A stretch of 64,000 bases of DNA from Amycolatopsis alba DSM 44262 (lineage in GTDB: Bacteria; Actinomycetota; Actinomycetes; Mycobacteriales; Pseudonocardiaceae): NCBI RefSeq assembly GCF_000384215.1, contig NZ_KB913032.1, positions 5,261,602 through 5,325,601 on the forward strand, written 5' to 3'. The notes under the pieces were generated by a model. The model searched no databases, had not been told where the DNA came from, and was given only the letters and a program-made list of their open reading frames with translations. The translations under genes were made by a program, and so were the position numbers. This document shows, in pieces, positions 1 through 9,400 of this stretch. How positions within the stretch are numbered: the first letter of the stretch is position 1; the number at the start of each line of letters is the position of its first letter.

Positions 1-2
1 TG

Positions 3-1094
3 GCGGTCCCTCAACTGGCGGTGATGATGAGCCGGGCGCTCGGTCCCGCCGTTCCGTTGCCGCCACTGGAGGGAATCACCGACGCGTGGGATGCTTTCCA
101 GCTGCTCACCGATTTCAATGCCGGACCGGACGGGATCCCGCCGGCGGTCACGTTCTTGCGCCTGCTCGCGGAGAACGCGGAAAGTGAACCGGGCACCATG
201 ATCGCGGGCTGGATCACCGATCAGGCCAGGGCGCTGCGGCTCGGTCCCGCACTCGGGAACCAGCGGCAGAGCAGGCCGTCCATTCCGCAGCGTCCCCATT
301 TGCATTTGATGATCATGCTCGAACCGGTTTCCGCCGATCCGACGAGATGCACTCTCGCATTCTGGCGTCAGGACGACCCGGACGTATGGCCGCCCGCCCT
401 CGGTGGAGTGCGCGAAATCGGAATCGACGAGGTCGAGTTCAGGGTCGATGACGTCATCCTGGAGACTGAGGACGTCTGGTCCGGCCAGAGCATGTCCGCG
501 TCGGTGGAATTCCTGCTGCCGAGGGCGTTGATCACTTTGCCCGTGCAGCGGTGGGCGAAGGAACACAGGACCGGCCAGCCCCAGCCGCTGCGTTACGGAT
601 ATCGGCTCGGAGTACGGTCTTTGGAGAGGATGCGGGCGAGGCATTGGCATCGCGCATGGCACGTTCGCTGGGACTCGATGATGGAGGACCCCGCCGCCGA
701 GAGGTTGCACTACTCCGGTTGTGCGGAATTCGAAGGTCATCCGATCGACGCGATTCTGAGCGACGAACACTGGGTCGGGCTCGTCCTGGCGAAACCGCCG
801 TCGGCCTGGGTGGAACCCGGCGCCGAGCCGGACGAACTGACAAGTGCGCTGTCCAGCGGCCTGCCGGTGGTGTTGTGGCATCCGGACGCCGAGCCGGAGA
901 GCCTGCGCGAGTTGCTCGACTGGGTATTGGCCGCGGAGCGCGGTTTTATCGAACTTCCGGATCGCCGCAAACTGGCGAATTCGGGTGCTGCGGTACCGTT
1001 CAAGAATTCTCTGGCTCACGATCTGGTGGTAATGTGGGACGACCCGAAACGGGTAATCGTTCTGGACCAGCCGTTGATCCCGACTCGACTGTAA
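3..1094 (+). CDS. VMAP-C-like protein, 5' end cut by window
   Basis: The frame is open from the first bases of the window without an upstream stop, so the ATG cluster near 21-29 is probably internal and the gene likely starts outside. About 363 residues are visible. The segment with consecutive His/Leu/Met residues around residues 95-105, the following Trp-rich stretch, and the C-terminal part with a 'LPVVLWH' strand resemble the C-terminal domain of vWA-MoxR-associated proteins (VMAP-C). Such proteins usually carry an N-terminal effector or effector-associated domain, which would lie outside this window. The next gene, a MoxR-type ATPase, follows after 13 nt on the same strand, which supports the assignment. 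Family recognition is from memory of the fold pattern, so the exact identity is moderately certain. The effector type is unknown. Confidence 0.6.
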   Translation, partial: AVPQLAVMMSRALGPAVPLPPLEGITDAWDAFQLLTDFNAGPDGIPPAVTFLRLLAENAESEPGTMIAGWITDQARALRLGPALGNQRQSRPSIPQRPHLHLMIMLEPVSADPTRCTLAFWRQDDPDVWPPALGGVREIGIDEVEFRVDDVILETEDVWSGQSMSASVEFLLPRALITLPVQRWAKEHRTGQPQPLRYGYRLGVRSLERMRARHWHRAWHVRWDSMMEDPAAERLHYSGCAEFEGHPIDAILSDEHWVGLVLAKPPSAWVEPGAEPDELTSALSSGLPVVLWHPDAEPESLRELLDWVLAAERGFIELPDRRKLANSGAAVPFKNSLAHDLVVMWDDPKRVIVLDQPLIPTRL

Positions 1095-1107
1095 GGGGAT
1101 ACCGCGG

Positions 1108-2191
1108 ATGAGCGGGAACGATCAGGACGCGACCGTGGACGGCCGGACGCCCCCGGCCGATGTACCCGATTGGTGGATTTATCAGGGCACGGGCAGGCCG
1201 ATTCACGACATCGACCTCGCGCAGCTCCTGCCCGCGCCGCCGCCTTGGCGTTCCTATCGTGGTGAGCCGCCACCGGAGAACGACGTGCCGCCGCCGGACG
1301 ACGGGGAGGCGGAGCGTCATCTCGGCACCGCGTTCACGCTTTCCGAGTCCGACGCCGACGCCGACGAACTCAACATGATCAACGCTGCGCTGTATCTGCG
1401 GCGGCCGTTGCTGGTCACGGGGAATCCGGGAACCGGGAAGTCCAGTCTCGCGTACCGGATCGCCAGGGAACTGGGGCTGGGCAGGGTGCTGCGCTGGGCG
1501 ATCACCAGTCACACCGCGCTGAGTTCCGGGTTGTACGGCTACGACGCGATCGGCCGGGTGCAGGCCGCGGCGACGACTCAGGCCCAGCGCGGCGGCGGGG
1601 CCGAGGAGCCGCCGATCGGGGATTTCGTCCGGCTCGGCCCGCTGGGCACCGCTTTCCTGCCCAGCAGGCTGCCGCGGGTGCTGTTGATCGACGAGCTGGA
1701 CAAATCCGAGGCGGATCTGCCCAACGATCTGCTGTCGATCTTCGAAGACGGCGAATTCACCATCGAGGAATTGGCGCGGGTGCGCAATCGGCATCCCGAA
1801 GTCACCGTGCACACTGCGGATCCGCAGCGCGCGGCCGCCGTCCGTGACGGCCGGGTCGCCTGCAGCGCCTTCCCGATCGTCATCATGACCAGCAACGGGG
1901 AGCGGGAGTTCCCGCCCGCTTTCCTGCGCCGCTGTCTGCTAATTGCGGATCGAGAACCCGGACGAGGACCAGCTCGCGGCGATCGTGGCCAGTCATCTGG
2001 TCAGCGAGAACGGCGTACACCGGGACGAGCTCATCCGCGACTTCGCCGAACGGAGCAAGGCGGAAGGCGGTCTCCCCACCGACAGGCTGCTCGACGCCGC
2101 CTATCTCGCGACGTCGGGCGCGTACCGGCCGGATCAGGAGGCGTGGCCGCGGCTGGTGGACGCTCTCTGGCAACGACTGACGGTGCGGTGA
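1108..2191 (+). CDS. MoxR-type AAA+ ATPase, apparent +1 frameshift
   Basis: The N-terminal two thirds in frame 1 contain a Walker A motif (GNPGTGKSS, about residues 105-113), a Walker B motif (VLLIDELDKSE) and a sensor-like 'IVIMTSNGERE' strand, as in MoxR ATPases. At 1936-1943 the frame breaks. The conserved arginine-finger region 'FLRRCL' is followed by a non-matching reading in frame 1, while frame 2 (from 1943) continues with 'RIENPDEDQL' and a plausible lid domain that stops at 2191. One extra base in the short A/T run at 1940-1944 explains this. Without correction the frame-1 product runs to 2298, well into the next gene. The next gene starts at 2193, which fits the corrected end. Either a sequencing error or a real inactivating mutation is possible. 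Role inferred: ATP-dependent switch of the adjacent VMAP/FxsT system. Confidence 0.75.
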
Positions 2192-2192
2192 C

Positions 2193-5100
2193 ATGGCCGG
2201 GCCGGGCGGTACCTCCGACGCGCGTTCCGCCCCGGCGGCGGAGCGGCGGAGAACCGGCCTTCCCCAGGGGAGCAAGCGGTTCGAGTTCGAGGACCTGAGC
2301 TGGATCGAGGTCGCGGACATCGTCTGGCTGGCCGCGGCCACCGCGCCGCGGCGCGCGAGCACCGATCCCGTTCGTGTCGAAGAGCCGGAGCCGCCTGCCG
2401 AGGAAACGCGGATGCGCAACGCGCTCCAGGACCGCGGGGAGATCCCGGAAGCTCCCGAGCCTCGGCATTCCACGGTGCGGGACGATTCGACGCCCGCCGA
2501 AGGCGGCGAAGAAGACGACGGCGGGGTCGTCGAGATCGAGGCCGTCCCCGGTGAGCTGCCCGAACCCGCGGTGGACGGCACCGGGCCGGGTGGAGTCGTC
2601 GTCCTCGAATCGCTGGCGTACTTCCGCGCACTGAGAACATTGAAACGGGAGAGAGCCGCACGGCGACTCAACAATGTGGCCCTGGACGAAGTGGCGACCG
2701 CCGTCCGGGCCGCGGAGACCGGACAGTGGTGGCCTGTCACCCGATCGAGGAAAGAGCGCTGGCTGGACCTGACGCTCGTCCTCGACAACGGTCCGTCGAT
2801 GGCTTTGTGGCGGCCACGAGTGTCGGAGTTTGTCGAATTACTCCGGCAAGTGGGTGCTTTCCGCACCATTCAGGTCCGCCTGCTGGAAACCGCGAAGGAC
2901 ATCGATCACGAAGACCTCGTTCTCCGTGGTGGTACGTCCGGCGCGCCCGCACGTGACCCGGACGAGATCCTGGATTCGTCGGGACGACGCGTGGTATTGC
3001 TGCTGACCGACGGCGTCGGGGACGCCTGGCAAAAGAAAGACGCGCTGTACCCGATGCTGGCGCGCTGGGGCAGGAAGATGCCGGTCAGCATCGTGCACCT
3101 GCTTCCGCAATGGCTGTGGGGCAGGTGCGGCATGAGCCCGCATACGGCCCGGCTGAGGATCCCGAAGGTGTTGGCTCCCAACGGTCGCTGGATCTGCGAC
3201 CTCGCGGACGCCTGGCTCGAACCCGGCTCGAAAGTGCCCGATCACGTCGTGCCGGTGCCGGTGCTGGAACTGCGGCCGCAGGCACTGGGATGGTGGGCCA
3301 GGCTGATGACCGGCGAAAACGATCCCGCCGTCGAAGGAACGGTCGTGCTCGCCACGGAACGGATTTCCCAGTCCGATTCCGATGACCCGCCGGTAACTTT
3401 GTCACCAGTCGAAAGAGTTCATCGATTCCGAAGTGTTGCGTCGCCGCCGGCGCTACGCTTGGCGCAGTTACTCGCGGCGGTACCGGTGCGTCTCGACGTC
3501 GCCAAGCTGGTGGGGCAGAGGTTCGTGCCGGAGGCAAGACTGGAGCACCTCCTCGAACTTTTGCTTTCGGGGATCATGTACGCTCCCGGACCCAGGGAGG
3601 GGAAGTCCACTTGGGACACAGGTGGGGTCTTCGCGTTTCCTCAGGCAGTCCGGGAATTGCTGCTCAGTGGCGCGCGTCGGTCGGAAACGGCCAAGGTCGT
3701 CCGGGTGGCCGCCACACATTTCGGTGGCCGGATTCCGCTTCTCGGTCACCTCCGAGACGCCATCGCCGACCCGAACAACACACCGGATCCTGTGCTCACC
3801 CTCGAGTCCTCGGCCGATGTGGAACTGGAGGGTGCGCTCATGCGCGCGCTTTCCGGCCCGTACCTGTCCAGGGCCGACCGGCTTCGGAACGCGGTACAAA
3901 ACCCAGACCCCGTCGTACCCGTGTCTGAATCAATGCAGACATCCATAAAGACTGCGAGCCCCAAGATGCCTGAGACGGCCGAACGGCCACCTGCCCCGAC
4001 ACCTGTGCACCAGGGACGTTCGACCTATTTCAGTGAGTCCGAGGCGAACGAGCCGACGACCAGGATCGTCCACCCTGCGGCCGCGGACAGTTCCCGGACC
4101 TTCCCGTCCCGCCAGCCCGATGATCCGCCCTTGGTGTTCGGGAACGTCCCGCCACGCAATCCGAACTTCACCGGTCGCGACGCGCTGCTGGAGCAGCTCA
4201 CCAAGCGGTTGAGCAGCGGTACCACCGCGGTGCTCCCCTCGGCGCTGCACGGTCTCGGCGGTATCGGCAAGACCCAGATGGCGACCGAGTACATCTACCG
4301 GCATCTGCAGGATTACGACCTCGTCTGGTGGATCGACGCCGCGCACACCACGCAGATCCGCGCGGGCCTCACCGAACTCGCCGGTCTCCTCGGCCTGCAA
4401 GGCGCGTCCGAGGCCAGCGTCGCGGTTCCCGCGGTGATCGAGGCGCTCCGGACCGGGCGCCCGTTCCGCCGCTGGCTGCTGGTCTTCGACGCCGCCGAGA
4501 GCCCGGAGGCCGTGCTGCCGTTCTTCCCGCGCAACGGTCCGGGCGAAATCCTGATCACCTCACGGAACTCCGATTGGGCGGGTATCGCGCGCCCGCTGGA
4601 ACTCGCGGTGTTCAAACGCGAGGAAAGCGTCGAGCTGCTCGGCCGCCGCGGTCCCGAAATCGATCCGGCCGACGCCGACGAACTCGCCGAGAAGCTCGGC
4701 GATCTGCCGCTGGCCGTCGAGCAGGCCGCGGCCTGGCGCGCGGTGACCGGGATGCCGGTGCAGGAGTACCTGCGCCTGTTCGACGAGTCGGTCGAGGAAA
4801 TCCTCGACACCGCCACGGCACCCGACAACGAGGTTTCCGTCGCCGCGGCGTGGAACGTTTCGTTCGAGGAGCTGAAGACCCGCAACCCGGCGGCCCACCA
4901 GATCCTGCACATCTGCGCTTTCTTCTCCCCGGAGCCGATTTCGCGTGATCTGCTGACCGGGGTCAGCCGGGTGTCGATCTCCCCGGAACTCGACGCCGCG
5001 CTGCGCGACCCGATCAAACTCGCCCGCGCCATCCGTGACATCAACCGATACGGCCTGGCGAAGATCGACCACGGCAACAACACCCTCCAGCTGCACCGCC

Positions 5101-6608
5101 TGGTCCAGCTGGTCCTGCGCAACCGGGTCATGGCCAGGCAGGTGCACGCGCGCATGCAGCACGGCGCCCACCAGTTGCTCGCCGCGCTGGACCCGAACGA
5201 CCCCGAGTCCAGCAGGCACTGGTCTCGCTATCGCGAGTTGCTGCCGCACGCCTACGCGGCGAATGTGCTGAAGTGCGACGACGACTGGCCGCGTCAGCTC
5301 TACATCAACCTGATGCGTTACCTGTTCGAGTACGGCGACCACGAAGAGGCGGCACGGCTCGGCCTCGAGGCACGGGAGCAGCTCACCAAGAGGCTCGGCC
5401 CCACCCATCCGCAGACAGTCGAAGTGTCGTCGAGGCTGGGGCTCTACCTGTGGGCGATCGGCCGGTACTCCGAAGCGGCGGAGCTCAATCAGCGCACCCT
5501 CGCGTTGCGCCTGCAGATTTCCGGTGAAGAGAACGAAGAGACCTTCGCTCTCCAGCGGAACATCACGATCGATCTCCGGGCCCAGGGCGACTTCGCGGCC
5601 GCGACCAAACTGAGTGAAGAGATCTTTCACAAGGCCAGGCGCATGTTCGACGAAGACGACCCGGAGACGCTCAACGCCGCGTACCAGCACGCCATCAGCC
5701 TCCGGCTGGCCGGTGCCTACCGGGAGGCCGCGGAACTGGATCAGGACACCCTCCGTCGGCGGATCGAGGTTCTCGGCCGAGACCACGTCCGCACCTTCAG
5801 CGTCAACAGCGCGTTGAACGTGGACCGCCGCGAAGCGGGGGAGTACGGCCAGGCCAGGGTCCAGCAGGAAAGGCTCACGGAGAACTTTTGCGCCCGCTTC
5901 GGTGCGGACCAGCTGGACGCGGCGGGCAACAAATTCATTCTTTCGATCTGCAGGCGAAAGGACGGCGACCACCCTGGTGCGCTCAGCCTGTCCACGGAAG
6001 CCCTCAAGCGGTTCCGGCTCGCTTATGGTGACGACCACGCCACGACGATGGCCTGTGCTCTCGCTCATTCGATCGACCTCCGTCATTCAGGCGATCTGGC
6101 GGAGGCCCGCAAACTCGGTGAGGAAACGTTCGAGCGGTACCGCGGTGCCCTCGGCGAACATCATCCGCACACCCTCGCGGCCAGGGCCGACCTCGCGGTG
6201 ACGTTGCGGCTCATGGGCGATCCCGCCGCCTCCCGTGTCCTCGACGAGCGGGCTCTCGAGCATTTCCGTGCCACCATCGGCCCGGATCACCCCTATGCGG
6301 TCGTCGCCACCATCAACCTGGCGAGTGATCTGGCCGCGCTGGGCGAATTCGAGCGGGCGATCGAACTGGGCAGGGACGCGGTCGAGCGTGGCAAGCAGGT
6401 GCTCGGGGAAGACCACCCCACGGTCCTCGCGGCGGCTTTCAACCTCGGGCTGGATCTGGCCGCGCTCGGCCGGGACGAGGAGTCCGCGCCGTTCCGCGAT
6501 CCGATCCTGGTGAAATACCGCAAGGTTCTCGGCGAGGCCCACCCCGGAACGCAGGCGGCGGGGCGCGGCGCCCGTGCCGACTGTGACATCGACCCGATGC
6601 TGATGTAG
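2193..6608 (+). CDS. fxsT: SAV_2336/NB-ARC/TPR protein, FxsT type
   Basis: This is a 1471-residue multidomain protein. Residues about 20-60 begin with a conserved 'FEDLSWIEVADIVWLA' segment. Residues 185-500 form a SAV_2336-like region with a vWA-like strand (VLDNGPSM). At about 655-930 there is an NB-ARC/STAND NTPase with the P-loop GLGGIGKT near residue 688, preceded by 'NVPPRNPNFTGRD'. Residues about 1030-1450 are tetratricopeptide repeats of about 42 residues with recurring 'H..T' and 'A..L...GR' patterns. This order is that of the FxSxx-COOH system TPR protein (FxsT) as I know the family. The start ATG lies just after the corrected stop of the MoxR gene. STAND proteins act as signal-triggered oligomerising switches; here it would work with the VMAP and MoxR proteins. 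The next gene converges on it with only 1 nt between stops. Confidence 0.82.
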   Translation: MAGPGGTSDARSAPAAERRRTGLPQGSKRFEFEDLSWIEVADIVWLAAATAPRRASTDPVRVEEPEPPAEETRMRNALQDRGEIPEAPEPRHSTVRDDSTPAEGGEEDDGGVVEIEAVPGELPEPAVDGTGPGGVVVLESLAYFRALRTLKRERAARRLNNVALDEVATAVRAAETGQWWPVTRSRKERWLDLTLVLDNGPSMALWRPRVSEFVELLRQVGAFRTIQVRLLETAKDIDHEDLVLRGGTSGAPARDPDEILDSSGRRVVLLLTDGVGDAWQKKDALYPMLARWGRKMPVSIVHLLPQWLWGRCGMSPHTARLRIPKVLAPNGRWICDLADAWLEPGSKVPDHVVPVPVLELRPQALGWWARLMTGENDPAVEGTVVLATERISQSDSDDPPVTLSPVERVHRFRSVASPPALRLAQLLAAVPVRLDVAKLVGQRFVPEARLEHLLELLLSGIMYAPGPREGKSTWDTGGVFAFPQAVRELLLSGARRSETAKVVRVAATHFGGRIPLLGHLRDAIADPNNTPDPVLTLESSADVELEGALMRALSGPYLSRADRLRNAVQNPDPVVPVSESMQTSIKTASPKMPETAERPPAPTPVHQGRSTYFSESEANEPTTRIVHPAAADSSRTFPSRQPDDPPLVFGNVPPRNPNFTGRDALLEQLTKRLSSGTTAVLPSALHGLGGIGKTQMATEYIYRHLQDYDLVWWIDAAHTTQIRAGLTELAGLLGLQGASEASVAVPAVIEALRTGRPFRRWLLVFDAAESPEAVLPFFPRNGPGEILITSRNSDWAGIARPLELAVFKREESVELLGRRGPEIDPADADELAEKLGDLPLAVEQAAAWRAVTGMPVQEYLRLFDESVEEILDTATAPDNEVSVAAAWNVSFEELKTRNPAAHQILHICAFFSPEPISRDLLTGVSRVSISPELDAALRDPIKLARAIRDINRYGLAKIDHGNNTLQLHRLVQLVLRNRVMARQVHARMQHGAHQLLAALDPNDPESSRHWSRYRELLPHAYAANVLKCDDDWPRQLYINLMRYLFEYGDHEEAARLGLEAREQLTKRLGPTHPQTVEVSSRLGLYLWAIGRYSEAAELNQRTLALRLQISGEENEETFALQRNITIDLRAQGDFAAATKLSEEIFHKARRMFDEDDPETLNAAYQHAISLRLAGAYREAAELDQDTLRRRIEVLGRDHVRTFSVNSALNVDRREAGEYGQARVQQERLTENFCARFGADQLDAAGNKFILSICRRKDGDHPGALSLSTEALKRFRLAYGDDHATTMACALAHSIDLRHSGDLAEARKLGEETFERYRGALGEHHPHTLAARADLAVTLRLMGDPAASRVLDERALEHFRATIGPDHPYAVVATINLASDLAALGEFERAIELGRDAVERGKQVLGEDHPTVLAAAFNLGLDLAALGRDEESAPFRDPILVKYRKVLGEAHPGTQAAGRGARADCDIDPMLM

Positions 6609-6609
6609 G

Positions 6610-8412
6610 TCAGTCCGGCACGAGTTGGCCGATCCACGAGGCGAGCTGTTCCACGGTCGGTGGCCGGGGGACGGCTCTCAGCCGACGATGCACCGCCCGG
6701 ACGAGTTCGGGGCAGTGCAGCAGGGCACGGGCGGCGGGATGGGGGCCTCGCGCGCCGAGCGCGAGGCCCAGCCCGACCAACGAGGCGGGCCGGTCCGGAT
6801 CCACGGCGAGTTCTCGCCGGTAGCCGTTGACGGCTTCGAGGAAGTCACCGCCGGAGTAGGCGCGATCCGCGGTGGTGGCATCGGGTACCACCGATGGCAT
6901 GGGCGTTTCCCCGACCGCCAGCCGGACCAGGTCCGCCCTGGCCTGGGACCAGCTTCCGTCGGGTACCGGCGTCGGAGGAAGGTCGGTGGCGTCGAGGGTG
7001 GCGGGTGGCCTCGGCCGTCCGCCGAGCCAGGCGGCCGCCAGCTCGGCGACCACGGAAGGGTCCGGGCGAAGGTGGCGGACGCGCCAGCCCGCGAGGTGAT
7101 CCTGGCGGGCGGCCGTGGCCAGCGCGCTCGCCTCGGCCGGTATGGGCTCGTCTCGCCAGGGGCCCAGGCGTTCGACGATGTTGTCGAGGAATCGCCGCCC
7201 GGCGACGGTCAGGGACGAGTCTGTTCGCAGGACCCGCAGGGTGTGCCACGTCTGTTCGCGCCAGTACGCGAATTCGAAACCGGAGCGCCGGGGAAACCGG
7301 CCTGCCTGATGCAACGCACGCCAGAACGCGGTGACACCGAAGAAGGCATACACGCCCTGGAGTGCGCCAGACAAGGGTCGAGGATCATCCCGCCAGGCGA
7401 CGTAGATCCGTTCCCGCGGATCCGGCTCGTACAACTCGACGAGGTGCAGCAGACCGCCGAGCACGATGTGCTGGAACTCGTGGATCAAGGTCTCGGCCAG
7501 CGACGCGCCGTCGGCGGGCAGCCCGACCACGGCGCTGCCGAACGCCTCCCCGGTCGACGCGCTGGGATTCCGGAAGAGCACACGGGGTTTCGGGACGAGC
7601 GAGGCCAAGCCCACCGGCATGATCCTGGCCAGCCCCGGCAGATGCGCGGCGATCAGACGGCAGGCCTCGTCGATCAGCCGTTGCCAATCCGCCAGGTCCT
7701 TGCCCGGCACCCTTTCCGGCGGGACAGGCTCGTAGAGCCCGCGATAGGGATCGAGGTCGTCCAGTGACAACGAGAACCGGTGCGCGCCGACCTGGCTCCG
7801 CACCCGCCGGAGTCCCCACCAGCCGGGAGCGTCGGAGCCGGGCGGGCTCGGCAGGCGGACCGTCGTTTCGTCGTGCGACACGGAGTACCGGCCGTTCGCG
7901 CCTCGCACGACGACCGCGGAAAACGGATCGGCGCCGGGAAATCTGGCCATCCCCAGCGAAGGAAGGATGGCGTTTCCGTGCCAGGCAGGGACGGCGGTTT
8001 CGAAATCCAGTTCCGCCCGGATCGCCGCGGAAGCCGCGATCGCGTGCGCGTGCCCCAGGTGCATCCACAAAGGACCGATACCGTCGATTCCGTTGCGCAT
8101 CAGGCGGGTTGTGTAGCCCGCCCAGCTGCCGGTGTACGGATTGGTGAGCATCCGGTTCACGGCGCGGGGTGCCCTTGCTTCTGCACGTGCGAGGAGTTCC
8201 CACGCGGATTCCAACGGCGGCAAGGGCCCCTCGTGGCCGGGCGTCTTCGTAGCCTCTGTCAGCAACGCGTGGATCAGCAGTTTGCGTCTGCTCCGCTCGG
8301 CCCGTCTCAGACGGCGGGCCATGTCCTCCTCGCCGTCGAGGCGGGCGAGTGCGTCGAAGTCCCGCCACGACAAGCGATGGAACGCGGGGCGGGACCCGGC
8401 TGATGGCGGCAT
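6610..8412 (-). CDS. HExxH-type peptide hydroxylase (RiPP tailoring)
   Basis: The 600-residue protein has a central HEFQH motif near residue 312 in the context 'AETLIHEFQHIVLGG'. It is followed about 25 residues later by 'WRDDPRPLSGALQG', the conserved block seen in the mod_HExxH domain of RiPP loci. That family has been reassigned from presumed peptidases to 2-oxoglutarate/Fe(II) peptide beta-hydroxylases, which is the inferred activity here. The domain is often fused to or encoded beside the radical-SAM FxsB; here it stands alone with no radical-SAM domain. The last 120 residues contain a TPR-like helix pair ('FLEAVNGYRRELAVDP'). The start ATG overlaps the stop of the upstream precursor gene (TGATG at 8414-8410), implying translational coupling. 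No transmembrane segment is apparent. The substrate is inferred to be the adjacent 65-residue peptide. Confidence 0.8.
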   Translation of the reverse strand: MPPSAGSRPAFHRLSWRDFDALARLDGEEDMARRLRRAERSRRKLLIHALLTEATKTPGHEGPLPPLESAWELLARAEARAPRAVNRMLTNPYTGSWAGYTTRLMRNGIDGIGPLWMHLGHAHAIAASAAIRAELDFETAVPAWHGNAILPSLGMARFPGADPFSAVVVRGANGRYSVSHDETTVRLPSPPGSDAPGWWGLRRVRSQVGAHRFSLSLDDLDPYRGLYEPVPPERVPGKDLADWQRLIDEACRLIAAHLPGLARIMPVGLASLVPKPRVLFRNPSASTGEAFGSAVVGLPADGASLAETLIHEFQHIVLGGLLHLVELYEPDPRERIYVAWRDDPRPLSGALQGVYAFFGVTAFWRALHQAGRFPRRSGFEFAYWREQTWHTLRVLRTDSSLTVAGRRFLDNIVERLGPWRDEPIPAEASALATAARQDHLAGWRVRHLRPDPSVVAELAAAWLGGRPRPPATLDATDLPPTPVPDGSWSQARADLVRLAVGETPMPSVVPDATTADRAYSGGDFLEAVNGYRRELAVDPDRPASLVGLGLALGARGPHPAARALLHCPELVRAVHRRLRAVPRPPTVEQLASWIGQLVPD

Positions 8413-8609
8413 CAGTCGATCCGTTCGCCACCCGCGGTGCCGGCACTTCTGTAGCGGGCGCGGACATGGGTGGTGCGTTCGACGACGTGGTGCGCCGAAT
8501 GGCGGAAGGCTGCGCTGTCCAGCTCCCGTAACGCGCTGAAAGAGACGTCGTCGAGATCGATCAACGCCGATTCGATGTCCGGCTCCGTGCTTACCGAGAA
8601 AGAACTCAT
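8412..8609 (-). CDS. FxsA-like RiPP precursor peptide, 65 aa
   Basis: This small ORF encodes 65 residues starting 'MSSFSVSTEPDIE'. A GGAGGG ribosome binding site lies about 10 nt upstream on the minus strand, and the stop overlaps the start of the HExxH hydroxylase gene. The central segment 'DLDDVSFSALRELD' resembles the conserved leader of FxsA peptides, which have an acidic residue, a Val/Ile-rich turn and a 'LRxLDxxA' helix. The C-terminus (ending GGERID) does not carry the FxSxx-COOH signature that gives the family its name. The candidate core is the last 20 or so residues, with Arg, Tyr, Ser, Thr, His and Asp as possible hydroxylation sites. The reading is strongly supported by gene coupling; the role as precursor is inferred. 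Confidence 0.72.
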   Translation of the reverse strand: MSSFSVSTEPDIESALIDLDDVSFSALRELDSAAFRHSAHHVVERTTHVRARYRSAGTAGGERID

Positions 8610-8686
8610 CGTGCCGATTCCCTCCACCCCGTGAAACGGTTGCGAGAGTTGAACCTCGACAAGGATAGCCGAGATTCCGTGTTCGA

Positions 8687-9400
8687 TCAGGCTTCTTCGG
8701 CCGGTGGCTCCCGTCCGGCGGCCAATTCGCGGAGCGCGCGAGGACGGGTGATGGTCACGCGCTGGCGTGCCGTGCGCACCACTCCCAGGCGCCGGAGCTC
8801 TTCGAGGCCCCGGATCAGCGTGCTGCGCGAGACACGCGCGAACCCCGCCAATTCCCCTTGGTTGAAATGGAGAACGACCTGTTTCCCGTCCGTCCAGTCG
8901 GGGGAATGCTGCAGTACCAGTTCCAGGAGTACCGCGGCGAGGCGTTGCGGGAAATCCGGTCCGCCGGACTCGAGGCGCAGCCGATCGGACTGGTGCAGCC
9001 GGATGGCCGCGGTACGGAAGATCTCCTCGGCGATCCGTGGCCGGTCGCGCAGCACACCGAGGAATTTGTCCCTCGGCACGACGAGGGTGTGCACTTCGTC
9101 GATCGCCGACATCGTGGCTGTCCGGGGGAGTCCGCTGAGCGGGGCCAGCTCGCCCACGATTTCCGCCGGGCCGCGGGCGGCGAGCGGGGCGTCCTCGCCG
9201 CGATAGTTGGTGGCGCTGATCTTCACCCAGCCGTGCAGGACGACGAATATGCTGGTGGGCGGACTGCCCTGGAGGGCGAGGACCTGGCCGGGTCGCCACA
9301 CCTTCAGATGTCCTGCGCTCCGGAGAGCGGACTGCTCCGCGGGGGTCAGCCGCCGCCAGGTGCCGAAGTCCCCGTGCTCACCCGTGGCGGGACCGGTCAT
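8687..9400 (-). CDS. Crp/Fnr family transcriptional regulator
   Basis: The protein has 237 residues with an N-terminal cyclic-nucleotide-binding beta-roll (about residues 15-130, including 'GELAPLSGLPRTATM'). A dimerisation helix follows, then a winged helix-turn-helix (about 160-215, 'FNQGELAGFARVSRSTLIRGLEELRRLGVV'-type arrangement). It lies 77 nt upstream of the FxsA-like precursor gene on the same strand and probably shares its transcript or controls it. Its start ATG at 9400 has a GGAGGGCAAGG-like binding site and lies inside the 3' end of the upstream small ORF, suggesting coupling. The effector ligand cannot be told from sequence; no Fnr-type cysteine cluster is present at the N-terminus. 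Confidence 0.88.
   Translation of the reverse strand: MTGPATGEHGDFGTWRRLTPAEQSALRSAGHLKVWRPGQVLALQGSPPTSIFVVLHGWVKISATNYRGEDAPLAARGPAEIVGELAPLSGLPRTATMSAIDEVHTLVVPRDKFLGVLRDRPRIAEEIFRTAAIRLHQSDRLRLESGGPDFPQRLAAVLLELVLQHSPDWTDGKQVVLHFNQGELAGFARVSRSTLIRGLEELRRLGVVRTARQRVTITRPRALRELAAGREPPAEEA

Noticed and set aside
4560..6086. 508-codon open frame on the minus strand inside fxsT
   Set aside because: It is opposite a well-supported TPR-coding region, with no domain and a composition typical of antisense high-GC frames.
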